21,968 nt of DNA, from assembly GCA_002371985.1 (NCBI GenBank), contig DFHZ01000075.1:1-21968 (forward strand). The letters are read 5' to 3'. A program made the translations under genes and the position numbers. A model generated the notes under the pieces. It saw only the letters and a list, made by a program, of their open reading frames with translations. It did not search any database and had not been told where the DNA came from. Below, in pieces: positions 21,763-21,968 of this stretch (positions within the stretch are counted from its first letter, which is position 1; every line of letters starts with the position of its first letter). This DNA comes from Ruminococcaceae bacterium UBA3710 (lineage in GTDB: Bacteria > Bacillota > Clostridia > Oscillospirales > Acutalibacteraceae).

Positions 21763-21792
21763 AAAAAAGGAAGGACACCGAAAACGATGTCC
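21763..21792 (-). terminator. Terminator downstream of the 23S rRNA gene
   Basis: Minus strand GGACATCG, loop TTTT, CGGTGTCC (one G-U pair), then TTCCTTTTTT. About 70 bases after the 23S 3' end. Confidence 0.85.
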
Positions 21793-21862
21793 TCAAATCA
21801 CAATATATACTCGCACCCAAAAAACTGAACAAAGAGGAAAGCAAGGAAGAATCGAAAAAATA

Positions 21863-21968
21863 GGTCAAGCCCTCGGTCTATTAGTACAACCTAGCACATA
21901 TGTCGCCATACTTACACTTGTTGCCTATCAACCCGGTAGTCTACCGGGGACCTTACTAGCTTATGCTA
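21863..21968 (-). rRNA. 23S ribosomal RNA, 3' end (partial)
   Basis: Read on the minus strand, it holds the conserved 3' end of bacterial 23S rRNA: AGGTCCCCGGTAGACTACC, then GATAGGCAACAAGTGTAAG, then GTTGTACTAATAGACCGAGG and GGCTTGACC, which closes helix 1. The gene continues beyond the right edge. The exact 3' end is set at the CTTGACC, within a few bases. Confidence 0.95.

Noticed and set aside
21622..21862. 5S rRNA gene expected after 23S
   Set aside because: No 5S-like conserved core is visible; the space holds a terminator, a repeat flank and heptamer array F.

Overview
The window looks like a chromosomal segment of a low-GC, endospore-forming Firmicute, most likely a gut-type Clostridia (Oscillospirales/Ruminococcaceae-like). 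The grounds are a gerA-type germination operon, a miaB-ylbF-mutS cluster as in Bacillus/Clostridia, strong AGGAG ribosome sites, near-consensus sigma-A promoters with 17-bp spacers, and a radical-SAM peptide cluster. The lineage is an inference from gene content; no 16S rRNA is present.

Layout. 1-2114 (minus): miaB, a YlbF-family gene with a Cys-rich tail, and the start of mutS. 2155-2922 (plus): a tRNA-Thr(GGT) with a perfect promoter, then a four-helix-bundle gene between small repeats and a folded element. 2928-6880 (minus): a tightly overlapped operon of typA, a DEDDh exonuclease, a PflA-like radical SAM protein and a small unknown gene. 6945-8820 (minus): pgi and a small P-loop protein. 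8847-13397 (minus): gerAA-gerAC-gerAB and a DacF-type carboxypeptidase. 13478-14563: divergent Lrp/AsnC regulator and SLOG (YpsA-like) gene, with both promoters visible between them.

14741-20721 (minus) is the most interesting part, a candidate RiPP (modified peptide) locus. One promoter at 20693-20721 drives a 779-residue secreted Cys-repeat protein and then a 41-residue precursor-like peptide at 18087-18212. The precursor gene is followed at once by a strong hairpin terminator. Downstream lie a radical SAM/SPASM maturase and an HprK-like P-loop protein, stop-to-start coupled. A PqqD-like recognition protein and an S24/S26-type Ser/His peptidase follow as a separately promoted, overlapping pair. 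No transporter is present in the window.

14594-21750 also carries two interleaved repeat families. The first is a set of GTAG-headed REP-like palindromes (eight copies, one divergent). The second is phase-perfect degenerate heptamer arrays (RTCTGNN, six arrays, 34 units). They sit around, and twice inside, a REP-associated tyrosine transposase (RAYT) gene at 21136-21621, its likely mobiliser. They also break up the RiPP locus. The gene-free stretch 20588-21135 holds the promoter and leader of the secreted protein (to 20721), about 200 bp in which I see nothing convincing, and then a composite REP/heptamer block. The window ends in the 3' end of a 23S rRNA gene (minus strand), followed by a terminator with no 5S gene between them.
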